From RPRC01 sp034933285 (lineage in GTDB: Bacteria > Desulfobacterota > Desulfuromonadia > Geobacterales > Geobacteraceae), in contig JAYFNT010000022.1 in NCBI GenBank assembly GCA_034933285.1, positions 33,140-97,139 of the forward strand: a stretch of 64,000 bases of DNA, in the 5' to 3' direction. Below the pieces are notes generated by a model. It saw only the letters and a program-made list of their open reading frames with translations. It did not search any database and was not told the origin of the DNA. The position numbers were made by a program, and so were the translations under genes. Below are positions 9,015-18,624 of the stretch, piece by piece; position 1 is the first letter of the stretch; each line of letters starts with the position of its first letter.

Positions 9015-9038
9015 AAAACATTGAAAGGGGCAAAAAGC

Positions 9039-9476
9039 ATGTCAGGCAGAGTAGTTGACGTATGTGTCAGTGAAAAGAAAGGTGAGCGGAAGAAACCGGT
9101 GGACCAGGTCGTCGTGCGTGTTGCGCACGGGATTGTCGATGATGCCCATGCAGGTGAGTGGCATCGGCAAATAAGCCTTCTCGCTATCGAAAGCATAAGG
9201 AAGATGCAGGAGAAAGGCCTTGATGTCAGTTCAGGCGATTTTGCCGAGAATATCACCACCGAGGGCATCGAGCTGCCTTCCCTGCCCATAGGCACCAGGC
9301 TTGAAATCGGCGATACACTGCATGAAGTCACCCAGATTGGCAAAGAATGCCATACCCGCTGCGCAATATACCACCAGGCGGGCGATTGCGTCATGCCGCG
9401 CGAGGGGATTTTCGTCAAAGTCCTGCGTGGCGGCACAATCAAAAGAGGCGACAGGATCGATGTCGTAGCAGCGTAG
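9039..9476 (+). CDS. MOSC-domain protein
   Basis: 145 residues from the ATG at 9039, with GAAAGGGG nine bases upstream; a TTG 18 bases earlier has no site. This is a stand-alone MOSC domain, the fold of the C-terminus of eukaryotic Mo-cofactor sulfurase. The central ECHTRC and AGDCVMPREGIF stretches carry the conserved Cys thought to handle sulfur or bind the pterin cofactor. It is 24 bases downstream of moaA and probably cotranscribed. Proteins of this size often accompany moaA, moaC or mog genes. The exact reaction is unknown. Confidence 0.88.
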   Translation: MSGRVVDVCVSEKKGERKKPVDQVVVRVAHGIVDDAHAGEWHRQISLLAIESIRKMQEKGLDVSSGDFAENITTEGIELPSLPIGTRLEIGDTLHEVTQIGKECHTRCAIYHQAGDCVMPREGIFVKVLRGGTIKRGDRIDVVAA

Positions 9477-9591
9477 GTCGTTTCAGGATGGACAGCAAAT
9501 AGTCGGCTTTGTCTACCCCGTTTATGGACCTTATCCCTGCCGGGCAGATTGAAACCATCTGTTCCTGTTTGAAATGATGAGAGGCCAACCA

Positions 9592-10698
9592 ATGATCAGC
9601 CAGGTTTTCTTTTCCGACCTGAGAACATCCACATCGGAAAACCTGTTCGACAAGATCGGCAGTCTGATGGGAAAGTGTGACATCAGCTCTATTGTTTCCC
9701 GAGGAGATCTCGTGGCAGTAAAGATCCATTTCGGGGAGCGGGGCTGCCATGCGTATGTCCGGCCGGTTTTTGTCAGGAGAATTGTGGAAGAGATCAAGAA
9801 GTGCGGCGGAATGCCCTTCCTGACCGATTCGTCCACCCTTTATCCGGGGGAGAGAAAAAACGCTGTATCAGCCCTTCGTTGCGCGGTGGCAAATGGTTTT
9901 TCATCCGAAGTAGTGGGCGCGCCGCTCATCATGTGCGACGGCCTGAGAGGGCAATCCGCCAGGGAGGTTCCCATTGAAGGGGAGCTTTTGAAAACGGTAA
10001 AGATCGGCTCAGCCATTGCCGAGGCCGATTCTCTGGTGGCGGTGTCCCATTTCAAACTGCATGAACTGACCGGATTCGGCGGCGCGTTGAAGAATCTGGG
10101 CATGGGATGTTCGAGCAGGGCCGGCAAGCTTCAGCAGCATTCCACGATGGCGCCGGTGGTGGCCGGAGATATCTGCACCGGTTGCGGGTCATGCATGCAT
10201 GCTTGTGACCACGAAGCTGTCAGCATGAGGAACGGTACCGCTTACATATCGCCGGAACTGTGCGTCGGCTGCGGCCGCTGCATTTCCGCCTGCCCGGTAA
10301 AGGCAGTCAAGGTTCAATGGAACGAGGCTTCTTCCCCGGTAATGAAAAAGATGGCTGAGTACGCCCTTGGCGCACTTTCCGGAAAGAAGTCATCGGCATT
10401 GTTCCTGAATTTCATTACCCAGGTATCTCCTGCCTGTGATTGTTATGGTCATTCCGACGCGCCGATAGTCAACGACATAGGGATCTGCGCATCGAGAGAC
10501 CCGGTGGCTGTAGATCAGGCCAGTGCCGACCTGGTGAATGCCGCGCCAGGCATCAGGGGCACAGCACTGCGGTCAGGGTTCGAGCCGGGAGGGGACAAGT
10601 TTCGCGGAGTGCATCCCGATGTCGACTGGTCCGGCCAGCTTGAACATGCCGAGAAGATAGGACTTGGTTCGAGGAGGTACAGGCTGGAGAAAATATGA
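9592..10698 (+). CDS. DUF362 protein with two [4Fe-4S] ferredoxin motifs
   Basis: 368 residues from the ATG at 9592 (GAGAGG seven bases upstream). The DUF362 fold covers most of the protein; a ferredoxin insert at about 195-238 has two complete CX2CX2CX3C motifs (CTGCGSCMHAC and CVGCGRCISAC). It is probably a cytoplasmic electron-transfer or redox protein. Such proteins are common in anaerobic deltaproteobacteria and have no settled role. It lies 115 bases after the MOSC gene and could serve as electron acceptor for the upstream oxidoreductase, but that is only inference from position. Confidence 0.85.
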   Translation: MISQVFFSDLRTSTSENLFDKIGSLMGKCDISSIVSRGDLVAVKIHFGERGCHAYVRPVFVRRIVEEIKKCGGMPFLTDSSTLYPGERKNAVSALRCAVANGFSSEVVGAPLIMCDGLRGQSAREVPIEGELLKTVKIGSAIAEADSLVAVSHFKLHELTGFGGALKNLGMGCSSRAGKLQQHSTMAPVVAGDICTGCGSCMHACDHEAVSMRNGTAYISPELCVGCGRCISACPVKAVKVQWNEASSPVMKKMAEYALGALSGKKSSALFLNFITQVSPACDCYGHSDAPIVNDIGICASRDPVAVDQASADLVNAAPGIRGTALRSGFEPGGDKFRGVHPDVDWSGQLEHAEKIGLGSRRYRLEKI

Positions 10699-10713
10699 AA
10701 AATTCCCTTTGAT

Positions 10714-11157
10714 TCAACCCTTCTTCACCCTGAATACCGAGTTGAAAGTCGCGGTTTTGATGCCCTGGTCGTCGAAAACTTCCGCTATTCCTTTTATGGT
10801 CCTTTCGTCACGTTCCAGGATGGTAGCCACGGCCCTGACCACTCCGCTCTTTATCGGCGCATGGAACCTCAGGGAGAGTTCCATGGTTACGAAGTGGCTT
10901 CCTTCCGGCAGGACGCTTTTGATGGCCATGGCAACTGCCGTATCCGCCAGTGCGGTTACAGCGCCGCCGTGCAGCAGCCCCTTTCCCTGTGAAAGCCTCA
11001 CTTTGAAGGGCATCGAGAGTACTGCCCTGCCCTGCTTCGCTTCTTCAATCTGCATGCCCAGGTATTCTTCGAAGGGTGCGCATGCTATCCAATCAGGCAA
11101 CTGAAAAGGTATCTCGCCATCAGCCGGCATCACCTTATCGTACATCTTTTCGTACAT
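10714..11157 (-). CDS. PaaI-type hotdog-fold thioesterase
   Basis: 147 residues. The ATG at 11157 is chosen over a GTG at 11163 because GAGAGG ends five bases before it. The hotdog fold is shown by the central helix motif LLHGGAVTALADTAVA (about 60-75), with HGG and the Asp typical of 4HBT/PaaI thioesterases that hydrolyse aryl- or acyl-CoA. It is convergent with the DUF362 gene (15 bases apart). Substrate unknown. Confidence 0.88.
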   Translation of the reverse strand: MYEKMYDKVMPADGEIPFQLPDWIACAPFEEYLGMQIEEAKQGRAVLSMPFKVRLSQGKGLLHGGAVTALADTAVAMAIKSVLPEGSHFVTMELSLRFHAPIKSGVVRAVATILERDERTIKGIAEVFDDQGIKTATFNSVFRVKKG

Positions 11158-11193
11158 ATACACCTCTCAGGGAACAGGAGAATCAGACGCCTT

Positions 11194-11697
11194 TTATCTT
11201 GTGGTCACGTTTGGCTGTATAGTCGTGGAGGCAGGCTGGTAGGTGAACTGCCACTCACTGTATTTCTTCTTGCCTTCCAGGTATTCCAGGCCATCCGGGA
11301 AATTTGCCTGTTTCATGGGCGGGTCGTTACTCGAACTGGCCACCCCGATGATGCCCCGTACGGGGTCCTTGATGGGAACCAAGTCTTCCCCTGTCAGCGG
11401 ATCCTTATAGAGTCGCCTTATGTAACGGGTCTTGGTGAGGGTTGTCGGGTCGAGAAGCAGATCCTTCAGATCGTTCAGGGGGGGGGCTGCCCGCTGGCCC
11501 GTTCTGGGCGCATGCCAGCGGGTGATGGCATCCCGGTACTGTGAACCGCGGAAAATGAGTTCCTCCTCGCGCTCACGCGCCATGAACGTTCTCCAGCTCT
11601 GCCCGGCAATCCCTGTCATGATTCCCATGATGACAACCATGACCAGCACTGCCACCAGGGTAAAACCGGATGATGTCTTAATGAATTTTGTCGCCAC
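11194..11697 (-). CDS. Type II secretion/type IV pilus pseudopilin-like protein
   Basis: 167 residues. It has a short basic leader followed by Gly-Phe-Thr-Leu and a hydrophobic stretch, the prepilin peptidase site. The mature protein would start FTLVAVLVMVV. The Glu normally at mature position 5 is replaced by Ala, as in some minor pseudopilins. The soluble part (about 45-167) contains IRRLYKDPLTGEDLVPIKD, a motif frequent in GspG/GspH-like proteins of Geobacter. No other secretion gene is adjacent. It lies 3 bases after the transketolase subunit gene and may be cotranscribed with it. Confidence 0.82.
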   Translation of the reverse strand: MATKFIKTSSGFTLVAVLVMVVIMGIMTGIAGQSWRTFMAREREEELIFRGSQYRDAITRWHAPRTGQRAAPPLNDLKDLLLDPTTLTKTRYIRRLYKDPLTGEDLVPIKDPVRGIIGVASSSNDPPMKQANFPDGLEYLEGKKKYSEWQFTYQPASTTIQPNVTTR

Positions 11698-11700
11698 TTC

Positions 11701-12630
11701 CTATTTCCGGGCAAGTACGCTGCGCGCCGCTTCCACCAGGTCCTCGGGCATGAGTCCGAAATACTTGAGCAGCTCCTCTGCCTTACCTGATGTGCCGAAT
11801 CTGTCCTTGATTCCCACCCGTACGAGGGGGGTGGGCTGACGTTCGGCCAGAAGCTCGCTGACTGCCGAGCCGAGTCCGCCGATTATGGAATGTTCTTCAG
11901 CAGTCACGATGGCCCCGGTTTCTCTCGCCGCCTTGAGAACCAGTTCCTTGTCCAGAGGTTTCACTGTGCCGATATGAATCACGCGCGCGGAAATGCCTTC
12001 GGGAGCCAGCAGCGTGGCAGCCTGCATGGCCTGGGCAGTCATGATCCCCGTTGTCACGAAAGTGAGGTCGGTTCCGGCGGCAATTTCGCATCCCTTGCCT
12101 ATCTGGAAACCGTGGCCTTCATCGAAGACCCTGGGGACCTTGTTGCGGCCGAGCCTGATAAAGACAGGCCCTTTGTATGCAGCTGCAGCGGCCACGGCGC
12201 CTTTCGTTTCCTCTGCGTCCGCGGGTACGATGACAGTCATGTTGGGGATTGCGCGCATTATGGCGATATCCTCAACCGACTGGTGCGTGCCGCCGTCTTC
12301 ACCCACTGTCACTCCTCCATGAGTCGGCACTATCTTCACATTAGCCTTGGGATATGCCACCGACTGGCGGATCTGTTCCCATGCCCGGCCCGCGGCGAAT
12401 ATGGCAAAAGTGGAGACAAAAGGTATTTTGCCGACCGCGGCAAGTCCGGCGGCCGTCCCGACCATATTGGCCTCGGCTATACCCATATTGAAAAAGCGTT
12501 CCGGGAATTTCTTCGCGAAAACCGCTGTCTTGGTTGATCCGGACAGGTCGGCGTCGAGCACCACTATGTCCTTGTTTTCCTCACCCAGCCGGGCGAGTGT
12601 TTCTCCGTAGGCGTCCCTGGTTGCCTTCAT
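11701..12630 (-). CDS. Transketolase, C-terminal subunit
   Basis: 309 residues, corresponding to the pyrimidine-binding and C-terminal domains of transketolase. Seen: the conserved MGIAEANMVGTAAGLA segment with the catalytic Glu, and the THGGVTVGEDGGTHQ loop that contacts cofactor and sugar phosphate. It pairs with the N-terminal subunit encoded 19 bases upstream; together they transfer two-carbon units in the non-oxidative pentose phosphate pathway. Split transketolases are usual in archaea, Firmicutes and deltaproteobacteria. Confidence 0.93.
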   Translation of the reverse strand: MKATRDAYGETLARLGEENKDIVVLDADLSGSTKTAVFAKKFPERFFNMGIAEANMVGTAAGLAAVGKIPFVSTFAIFAAGRAWEQIRQSVAYPKANVKIVPTHGGVTVGEDGGTHQSVEDIAIMRAIPNMTVIVPADAEETKGAVAAAAAYKGPVFIRLGRNKVPRVFDEGHGFQIGKGCEIAAGTDLTFVTTGIMTAQAMQAATLLAPEGISARVIHIGTVKPLDKELVLKAARETGAIVTAEEHSIIGGLGSAVSELLAERQPTPLVRVGIKDRFGTSGKAEELLKYFGLMPEDLVEAARSVLARK

Positions 12631-12649
12631 GCTGATTCCTTCCTTTCTC

Positions 12650-13480
12650 TCAATCTTCGAAGCAGCCCAGGCAAAGGAGGGCCTCGTTCAATTCGTCGTC
12701 ATTGGGCGCCACCCCATGGTAAGATGCCTTGTGCTCGAAACGCGGGACTCCTTTTCCCTTCACTGTCCGCGCCACGATCATCGTCGGTTTGCCTTTTACG
12801 GTTTGAGCGGTTTCCAGTGCTTCGACAATGGCTTCCATATCGTGTCCGTCAATTTCCATGACGTTCCAGCCGAAGGCGCGGAACTTTTCCCCGATGGGGC
12901 CCACGTTCATGACCTTTTCCACCTCTCCGTCGATCTGGAGCGCATTGGCGTCGACCATGGCGCAGAGGTTGTCCAGGCGGTAATGGGCCGCAGCCATTGC
13001 CGCTTCCCATACCTGGCCTTCCTGCAGTTCGCCGTCACCCAGCAGGGCGTACACCCTTGAAGGCTTATCGTTCAACCGCAAACCGAGAGCCATGCCGTTT
13101 GCCATGGACAGACCCTGGCCCAGAGAGCCGGTGCAGACCTCGACGCCCGGCGTTCCCTTGCTGTCGGGATGGCCCTGGAGATGGCTGCCCAGACGGCGCA
13201 GCATCATCAGGTCTTCCCTGGGGAAATAGCCTGCATCCGCCAGCGCAACGTACTGTGCGGGGGCCGCATGCCCCTTGCTGAGTACAAAGCGGTCCCTGTC
13301 CTCCCAAAGTGGATTTTGCGGGTCGTGCTTCATCACCTGAAAATAGAGAGCCGTCACCATGTCGATCGCCGAGAGTGACCCGCCAGTATGGCCGGACTGG
13401 GACCGATGGAGTGTCTTGATGATGGAAACCCGGAGATCCCGGGCCTTTTCTTCCAGAAACGCTATCCTGTCTTTATCCAA
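12650..13480 (-). CDS. Transketolase, N-terminal subunit
   Basis: 276 residues, the thiamine-diphosphate-binding half of transketolase. The GDGELQEGQVWEAAMAAA motif (about 145-162), followed after ~15 residues by VDAN, binds the diphosphate through Mg2+. His residues in SGHTGGS and SKGHAA are also conserved. It is upstream of and cotranscribed with the C-terminal subunit gene. Confidence 0.93.
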   Translation of the reverse strand: MDKDRIAFLEEKARDLRVSIIKTLHRSQSGHTGGSLSAIDMVTALYFQVMKHDPQNPLWEDRDRFVLSKGHAAPAQYVALADAGYFPREDLMMLRRLGSHLQGHPDSKGTPGVEVCTGSLGQGLSMANGMALGLRLNDKPSRVYALLGDGELQEGQVWEAAMAAAHYRLDNLCAMVDANALQIDGEVEKVMNVGPIGEKFRAFGWNVMEIDGHDMEAIVEALETAQTVKGKPTMIVARTVKGKGVPRFEHKASYHGVAPNDDELNEALLCLGCFED

Positions 13481-13521
13481 AATCTTTCCCTTTCCTGATG
13501 TCGTTGCTTTTTTTGCAGATC

Positions 13522-13938
13522 TCAGTCTTTTACCGAGGCCAGATATTCCAGGATCATTTCGTCCAGAGTCTGTTCCTGTTTCCCTGTCCCTCCTGATGAA
13601 GAAGCATCGTCTGTTCGATGCTGCTCCCGGTCAGCCGGGGAAGAGGCGTTCTCTTCCTGCCCGGTCAGCTCTCCACTGGCGAACGCCCGGCTGTCGAATT
13701 CTCCCGCTTTCAAACGCCTCAGCATATCCTTGTGCTGTTCCTTCATGAGGTCTTCGACGACCTTTTCCAACATCTCAATCGTAATGATGTCTGAATAATC
13801 GGTCTTTTTCGAGGAGATTATCGTGCCGTCCCGGTAAAGGAGAGTTGTGATATGGGGGTTCTTCAGGCCGCTGTCTTCGGTCTGGACGTGGAATACAACT
13901 CCCTTGTAGAGAATATTGTGATTGAATCCCTGTACCAT
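13522..13938 (-). CDS. Conserved hypothetical protein (deltaproteobacterial type)
   Basis: 138 residues. The first 60 (FNHNILYKGVVFHVQTEDSG and the following NPHITTLLY region) belong to a conserved family I recall from Geobacter and myxobacteria, of unknown function. The second half is charged, Ser/Gly/Gln-rich and probably disordered, ending in a short helix (DEMILEYLASV). No signal peptide or membrane segment. It may be the last or an independent gene between metH and the transketolase genes. Confidence 0.65.
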   Translation of the reverse strand: MVQGFNHNILYKGVVFHVQTEDSGLKNPHITTLLYRDGTIISSKKTDYSDIITIEMLEKVVEDLMKEQHKDMLRRLKAGEFDSRAFASGELTGQEENASSPADREQHRTDDASSSGGTGKQEQTLDEMILEYLASVKD

Positions 13939-14072
13939 GGTTTACCTGCTTGTAATGATTTGATGTGCAGCGCCGTTCCCTCCGCCCGGAGTCCCAAGCT
14001 GTTGTTTGCACGCAGAAAGTAGCATGGCATCCGGATTGATGCAAGGGAGAAACGGATGGTTGGGGATGCTTT

Positions 14073-16493
14073 TCAGGAGTTTTTCCCCAAGAGCTTTTTG
14101 ATCCTGGCCACTGCTTCCATGGCATCCTTCGCATACAGATCGGCGCCGATCTGGTCGGCGTAGGCCTGGGTCACAACGGCGCCACCGACCATGGTGAATG
14201 TCCGTATCCCTTCCACCTTGAGCTTTCCGATGACGTTTTCCATTTCCGACATGGTAGTTGTCATCAGCGCGGAGAGGCCCACAGCGTCGACTTTTCGTTC
14301 CCGCGCCTCGGAAATTATCCTGTGGGCGGGCACGTTCTTGCCCAGGTCGATCACCTCGAAGCCATGGTTTTCCAGTAGAGTGCAGACGATGTTCTTGCCG
14401 ATATCATGGATGTCGCCTTCAACGGTGGCCATCAGTATGCGCCCTTCGGAAGCCAGCGAGTCCTGCTGCATCACTTCCTTCAGGCGGGAGAAGGCGCTTT
14501 GCATGGTTTCGGCGGATTGCATGACCTGGGGAAGGAAGAACTGGTTGTTTTCGAAGCGGCGGCCTACTTCCTCAAGGCCGGGCAGCAAGCCTTCGTTGCT
14601 GATCTGGAGGGGAGTGAGCCCTTCTTCCAAGGCCCGGTTGACCAGCTGGGTGATCCCGTCTTTGTCGCCGTCGATCACCGAACGGGACAGAAGACCCCTT
14701 ATGTCGGCCGGGAGGCCGCTCGGCGTTTCCGTCCCGGTTACAGTTACCGTGTCGCGGTAAGCCTCCACATACGAGGTTGCCCGGAGGTCTTTCTGCAGCA
14801 GGACCATGGCTGCCCGCCATGCATCCATCATCGCTTTTTCCTTCGGATTGATGATGGCTGCGTCGAGGCCCGCTGCCAGCGCCATGGAGAAAAATGTGGA
14901 TGACATCAGCTGCCGGCAGGGAAGGCCGAAGGAAATATTGCTTACTCCCAGCACCGTGTTGAGACCCAGCGAACCCTTCACTGCCCGGATGGCATTCAGT
15001 GTTTCGACTGCCTGCTTCTGTTCCGCGCTGACCGTTAGCGTAAGGCAGTCGATGAGGATGTCCTGTCTGGGGATGCCCAACTTTTCGGCCGCGGCGGCAA
15101 TCCGTCCGGCGATGGCCGCTCTTCCTTCGGCGGTCGGCGGGATGCCCTTTTCATCAAGGGTCAGCCCGATTACCGCGGCGCCGTATTTTTTTACCAGGGG
15201 GAGTATGCGGCTGATGCTCTTTTCCTCGCCTGAAACGGAGTTGACCAGCACTTTGCCGTCTGCAGCCTTGAGCCCCCGTTCAAGCGCTTCCGGGTTGGAT
15301 GAATCGAGCACGATCGGTACAGTGACGGCTCCGGTTACGCAGAACACGGCCTTTTCCATGGCAGCGGCTTCATCGATGCCCGGTGTTCCAACGTTCACGT
15401 CCAGCAGGGTCGCGCCGGCAGCTGTCTGCTCCAGGGCTTCCCGGCGTATGTAAGAAATTTTCCCTTCCCTCAGTTCGGCGGCAAATGCTTTTTTGCCTGT
15501 GGGGTTGATGCGTTCGCCAATAATCGCGGCCGGATGGCTGTTGCCGATTGCAGTGAATCCTGAACGGCTGGAGAGGAATGTCGTTCCGCGATCGGGGCCG
15601 CAAACCGGGAAGGGCCTGTTTTTCTCCGCGAGCGCCTGACGGATCGCACTGATGTGACGTGGGGTTGTTCCGCAGCAACCGCCGATAATGCGGACCCCAA
15701 GCTCCACGAAGCGGTCGTGATAGGTGGTCATTTCCTCAGGTGTGCCCGGGAACACGGTTTTCCCGTCCTTGAGAATCGGCAGACCAGCGTTTGCCTGGGC
15801 TATGAGCGGAAGATTGGTGACCTGGCGCATGGATTTGAGGATTTCATGGATACCCGCGACACCAAGACCGCAATTGGAACCGATTATGTTTGCGCCGACA
15901 GCTTCCAGGGTTATGGCCGCCGCTTCCGGAGGCGTTCCCAGAACACTTCTTCCCTTGTCGTCGAAGGTGAGCATGGAGATGACGGGAATGGTCGGAGACA
16001 GCTCGCGGATCGCAATTATGGCAGCCCTGATTTCCTTGATGTCCAGGAAAGTTTCCAGGGTGAAGAGGTCTGCGCCTGCCTCCATGAGGATCTCGGCCTG
16101 CTCCCTGAAGACGGCCGACATCCGGTCGAAAGAGATGTCTCCCAGTGGTTCGACGAACAGGCCGGTGGGGCCCATTGATGCGGCGACATAGGCGGACGGC
16201 CCGCCGGCTTTCCTTGCCAGGGCGACTCCCGAGCGGTTTATTTCCCGTATCCGCCCTTCCAGGCCGTAGTGGGAAAGTTTTTCCCTGTTGCCGCCGAACG
16301 TGTTGGTTACGATGATGTCGGCGCCTGCCTGGCGGTATTCCAGGTGCACGGCTTGCACGACATCAGGAGCGGTCAGGTTCATCTCCTCGGGGGATTGGCC
16401 CGGTCTCAGGCCACGTTCCTGAAGCATGGTTCCTTTCGCGCCGTCCAGTACCAGGATTCTGTCCCGGATCTCGTCAAGAAAAGGGGTTTTCAT
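14073..16493 (-). CDS. metH: Cobalamin-dependent methionine synthase without reactivation domain
   Basis: 806 residues. Domain order: homocysteine S-methyltransferase (1-300, zinc Cys pair in GGCCGT near 270), methyltetrahydrofolate pterin-binding domain (about 325-590), cobalamin cap and cobalamin-binding domain (about 600-800) with DIHDIG near 692-697 supplying the axial His. It transfers the methyl group of methyltetrahydrofolate to homocysteine. The C-terminal AdoMet reactivation domain of E. coli MetH (about 1,227 residues) is absent, as in many anaerobes, so reactivation must use a separate protein. No such gene is adjacent. Confidence 0.95.
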   Translation of the reverse strand: MKTPFLDEIRDRILVLDGAKGTMLQERGLRPGQSPEEMNLTAPDVVQAVHLEYRQAGADIIVTNTFGGNREKLSHYGLEGRIREINRSGVALARKAGGPSAYVAASMGPTGLFVEPLGDISFDRMSAVFREQAEILMEAGADLFTLETFLDIKEIRAAIIAIRELSPTIPVISMLTFDDKGRSVLGTPPEAAAITLEAVGANIIGSNCGLGVAGIHEILKSMRQVTNLPLIAQANAGLPILKDGKTVFPGTPEEMTTYHDRFVELGVRIIGGCCGTTPRHISAIRQALAEKNRPFPVCGPDRGTTFLSSRSGFTAIGNSHPAAIIGERINPTGKKAFAAELREGKISYIRREALEQTAAGATLLDVNVGTPGIDEAAAMEKAVFCVTGAVTVPIVLDSSNPEALERGLKAADGKVLVNSVSGEEKSISRILPLVKKYGAAVIGLTLDEKGIPPTAEGRAAIAGRIAAAAEKLGIPRQDILIDCLTLTVSAEQKQAVETLNAIRAVKGSLGLNTVLGVSNISFGLPCRQLMSSTFFSMALAAGLDAAIINPKEKAMMDAWRAAMVLLQKDLRATSYVEAYRDTVTVTGTETPSGLPADIRGLLSRSVIDGDKDGITQLVNRALEEGLTPLQISNEGLLPGLEEVGRRFENNQFFLPQVMQSAETMQSAFSRLKEVMQQDSLASEGRILMATVEGDIHDIGKNIVCTLLENHGFEVIDLGKNVPAHRIISEARERKVDAVGLSALMTTTMSEMENVIGKLKVEGIRTFTMVGGAVVTQAYADQIGADLYAKDAMEAVARIKKLLGKNS

Positions 16494-16551
16494 AATCGGT
16501 GTTCTCCACGTGGCGGTGAGTTGTGTTCCGGGACGGCAACGGCACAGTCAG

Positions 16552-17133
16552 TCATCCTTCTTTTCCGTCGGGCAGATAATTCGGTTCCAGGGGGCTCCGC
16601 AGGTCCAGGTGGCCGCCCAGAGTGGTTACTTCATGCCCATCAATAAGAATTTTTACCTTTTTGACGGAAGGGAAATTATAGCTAACCGTATTTACTATGG
16701 AATATGCGGCCGTCATTTCTGCGGAGCTTCCCTGGGGCATTCCGTCCACAAACCCCTTGCCCATGTCCACGATGGCCGTATCGTTCAATATCTGCACGGA
16801 CCGGACAGTGCTGGTGGGGGGGATGGTGGGCGACAGGTCTCCCAGCGGGCCGTTCGCCAGTTCTTCGAGGGCCTTCCGTATGCAGGGAGCAATGTCGCTG
16901 CCGCAGGCTTCAATCTCGCGCGTTTCCATGACGAATTCACCGGTCCCGGAGGACGCGAAAAAGAGCGATACGGCAATGGAGCCGGCGGGATGCGGCTGCT
17001 GCGGCACTGTCGGCCTTTCATGGCGTTCCAAGTATTTGAAGAGCATGAGAGCGCCCAATACCAGCGCAACGGCAACGAATGCCGTTAGCAGCAGTACCTT
17101 GCCGCCCCTTATTTTCCCCTGGGCCCGTTTCAT
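16552..17133 (-). CDS. Membrane-anchored GerMN-domain protein
   Basis: 193 residues: a basic N-terminus, one membrane segment (about 13-32), a Pro-rich linker, and a GerMN domain (about 48-185) with the characteristic ...EELANGPLGDLSPTIP... and TAIVDMGKGF stretches. GerMN domains are known from spore germination protein GerM and from cell-envelope proteins of non-sporing bacteria. It overlaps the end of murI by four bases, so both are in one transcript, pointing to a peptidoglycan-related role. Confidence 0.85.
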   Translation of the reverse strand: MKRAQGKIRGGKVLLLTAFVAVALVLGALMLFKYLERHERPTVPQQPHPAGSIAVSLFFASSGTGEFVMETREIEACGSDIAPCIRKALEELANGPLGDLSPTIPPTSTVRSVQILNDTAIVDMGKGFVDGMPQGSSAEMTAAYSIVNTVSYNFPSVKKVKILIDGHEVTTLGGHLDLRSPLEPNYLPDGKEG

Positions 17134-17954
17134 GGCTGTACCTGCAGACCTTCCCTTTCCAGCGATACCTGGTGGACGTCACCGAGGGCTCCGCCGAGGA
17201 ACCTGTTGCCGACCTTGATGAATCCTGCCGGGACATCAGTGACGAAATAATGATGGTTTCCCATTTCCGATGCCGGCCGGATCATTGACGAGTTGCGCAA
17301 TATTTCGGCAACGGTGCGGGCCGTTTCCTCAGCGGAGTCCACGAGCTGGACTCCTTTGCCCATGCTTTCGCCGATCGTTTTCTTGAGTATCGGGTAATGG
17401 GTGCACCCGAGAACAAGCGTGTCCACGCCTTCGTTTTTCAGACCGCCAAGATAGATGTCGGCAGTCATGCGCGTCACTTCGTTGTCGATCCATCCTTCTT
17501 CCGCCAGGGGGACAAACAGTGGGCAGGCCCTTGTTATGACCTCGATGTCGGGATTTATCCTCTTGATGGCCTTGGCGTAAGCGCTGCTCCTTATGGTCCC
17601 CTCCGTGCCGATCACTCCGACTCTGCCGGTTCTGGTCGAAGAAGCTGCACGACGGGCCCCAGGTTCGATAACCCCGACGATGGGTATGGAAAAATGCTTC
17701 TTAAGCGTTTCCAGGGAGCAGGCGGACGCTGTGTTGCAGGCAACGACAAGCAGCTTGATATCCCGGCTGACCAGGAAGGAAGTGATTTCCATGGAGTAAC
17801 GGGTCACCGTTTCCGGAGATTTCGTGCCGTAGGGCACACGTGCCGTGTCGCCCAGATATATGGTGTCTTCCTGGGGAAGAGCCTTTACAATTTCCTTCAG
17901 GACGGTGAGACCGCCGACACCAGAGTCGAATATTCCTATTGCCTTCCAGGACAC
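17130..17954 (-). CDS. murI: Glutamate racemase
   Basis: 274 residues, normal length. It interconverts L- and D-glutamate for peptidoglycan synthesis without cofactor. The IGIFDSGVGGLTV start and the two catalytic cysteines in ACNTAS (about 74) and GCTHYP (about 184) are present. It is the first gene of a two-gene unit with the GerMN protein. Confidence 0.96.
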   Translation of the reverse strand: MSWKAIGIFDSGVGGLTVLKEIVKALPQEDTIYLGDTARVPYGTKSPETVTRYSMEITSFLVSRDIKLLVVACNTASACSLETLKKHFSIPIVGVIEPGARRAASSTRTGRVGVIGTEGTIRSSAYAKAIKRINPDIEVITRACPLFVPLAEEGWIDNEVTRMTADIYLGGLKNEGVDTLVLGCTHYPILKKTIGESMGKGVQLVDSAEETARTVAEILRNSSMIRPASEMGNHHYFVTDVPAGFIKVGNRFLGGALGDVHQVSLEREGLQVQP

Positions 17955-18279
17955 GCCGGGTGCAAACCTCCTCTCGGGACGCGTTTTCCGCGCTTCCTAT
18001 GCAGAAACGCCATCTTTTCCTCTGAAGGCGATTCATTCCATAAGCTATTGACTGATAATATGCTAAATTATATATACTAGTTTCCCAGGGGCAACTTTGT
18101 CAAGGCATTTGGCGTGGGCATTTGAGTTGGACGCTCAGTGGCGCTCCCCGGTTTTCGACAATATTCTCCTTTAATTCCAAAGTGAAATTTGCTATTGATA
18201 CAGGGAAGGTTTCCGAATTGGAATTGATGGGTTGCCCGTCCAGGGTTACGGGCGGACACTATCCTCTGAAGGAGGAGCA
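17955..18279. other. Divergent intergenic region
   Basis: 325 bases between murI (minus) and a small membrane-protein gene (plus). It should carry both promoters. The stretch around 18050-18080 is A+T-rich. No RNA gene, repeat or further coding frame is supported. Confidence 0.6.
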
Positions 18280-18618
18280 ATGGACAAACAGGAGCTGATT
18301 ACCAGGACAACAGAGCGTCTGACCCCGTTCGAAACGGAAAACGTCATAAAGTTCCTACAGAATCTGACCCTCAAAAGCGCCATGGAGAATCCATGGATCA
18401 TCGGGGCTTTCCTGGTCATTTTTTTCTATGCGGTGATCAAGCGCTCCAAATTCGTCTTGCTCAGCTTGTTTTGCGTGATTGCCATAATGGTCATGGTCCG
18501 ATATATCTTCCCTCCGCAAGGCGACGAACTCAATCTCTCTTCAACACTTCCCTTTCTCGGGGGCGGACTTGTAATAGGTGCGGTACTGCTCTATTTCAAT
18601 TTCATCAAGTCCGAATGA
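18280..18618 (+). CDS. Small membrane protein, hypothetical
   Basis: 112 residues from the ATG at 18280, preceded by a strong AAGGAGG. A soluble N-terminus of about 38 residues is followed by three hydrophobic segments (about 40-56, 60-77 and 88-105). No known family recognised. It lies six bases upstream of the dehydratase-like gene and is probably the first gene of that operon. Confidence 0.7.
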   Translation: MDKQELITRTTERLTPFETENVIKFLQNLTLKSAMENPWIIGAFLVIFFYAVIKRSKFVLLSLFCVIAIMVMVRYIFPPQGDELNLSSTLPFLGGGLVIGAVLLYFNFIKSE

Positions 18619-18624
18619 GGATTC

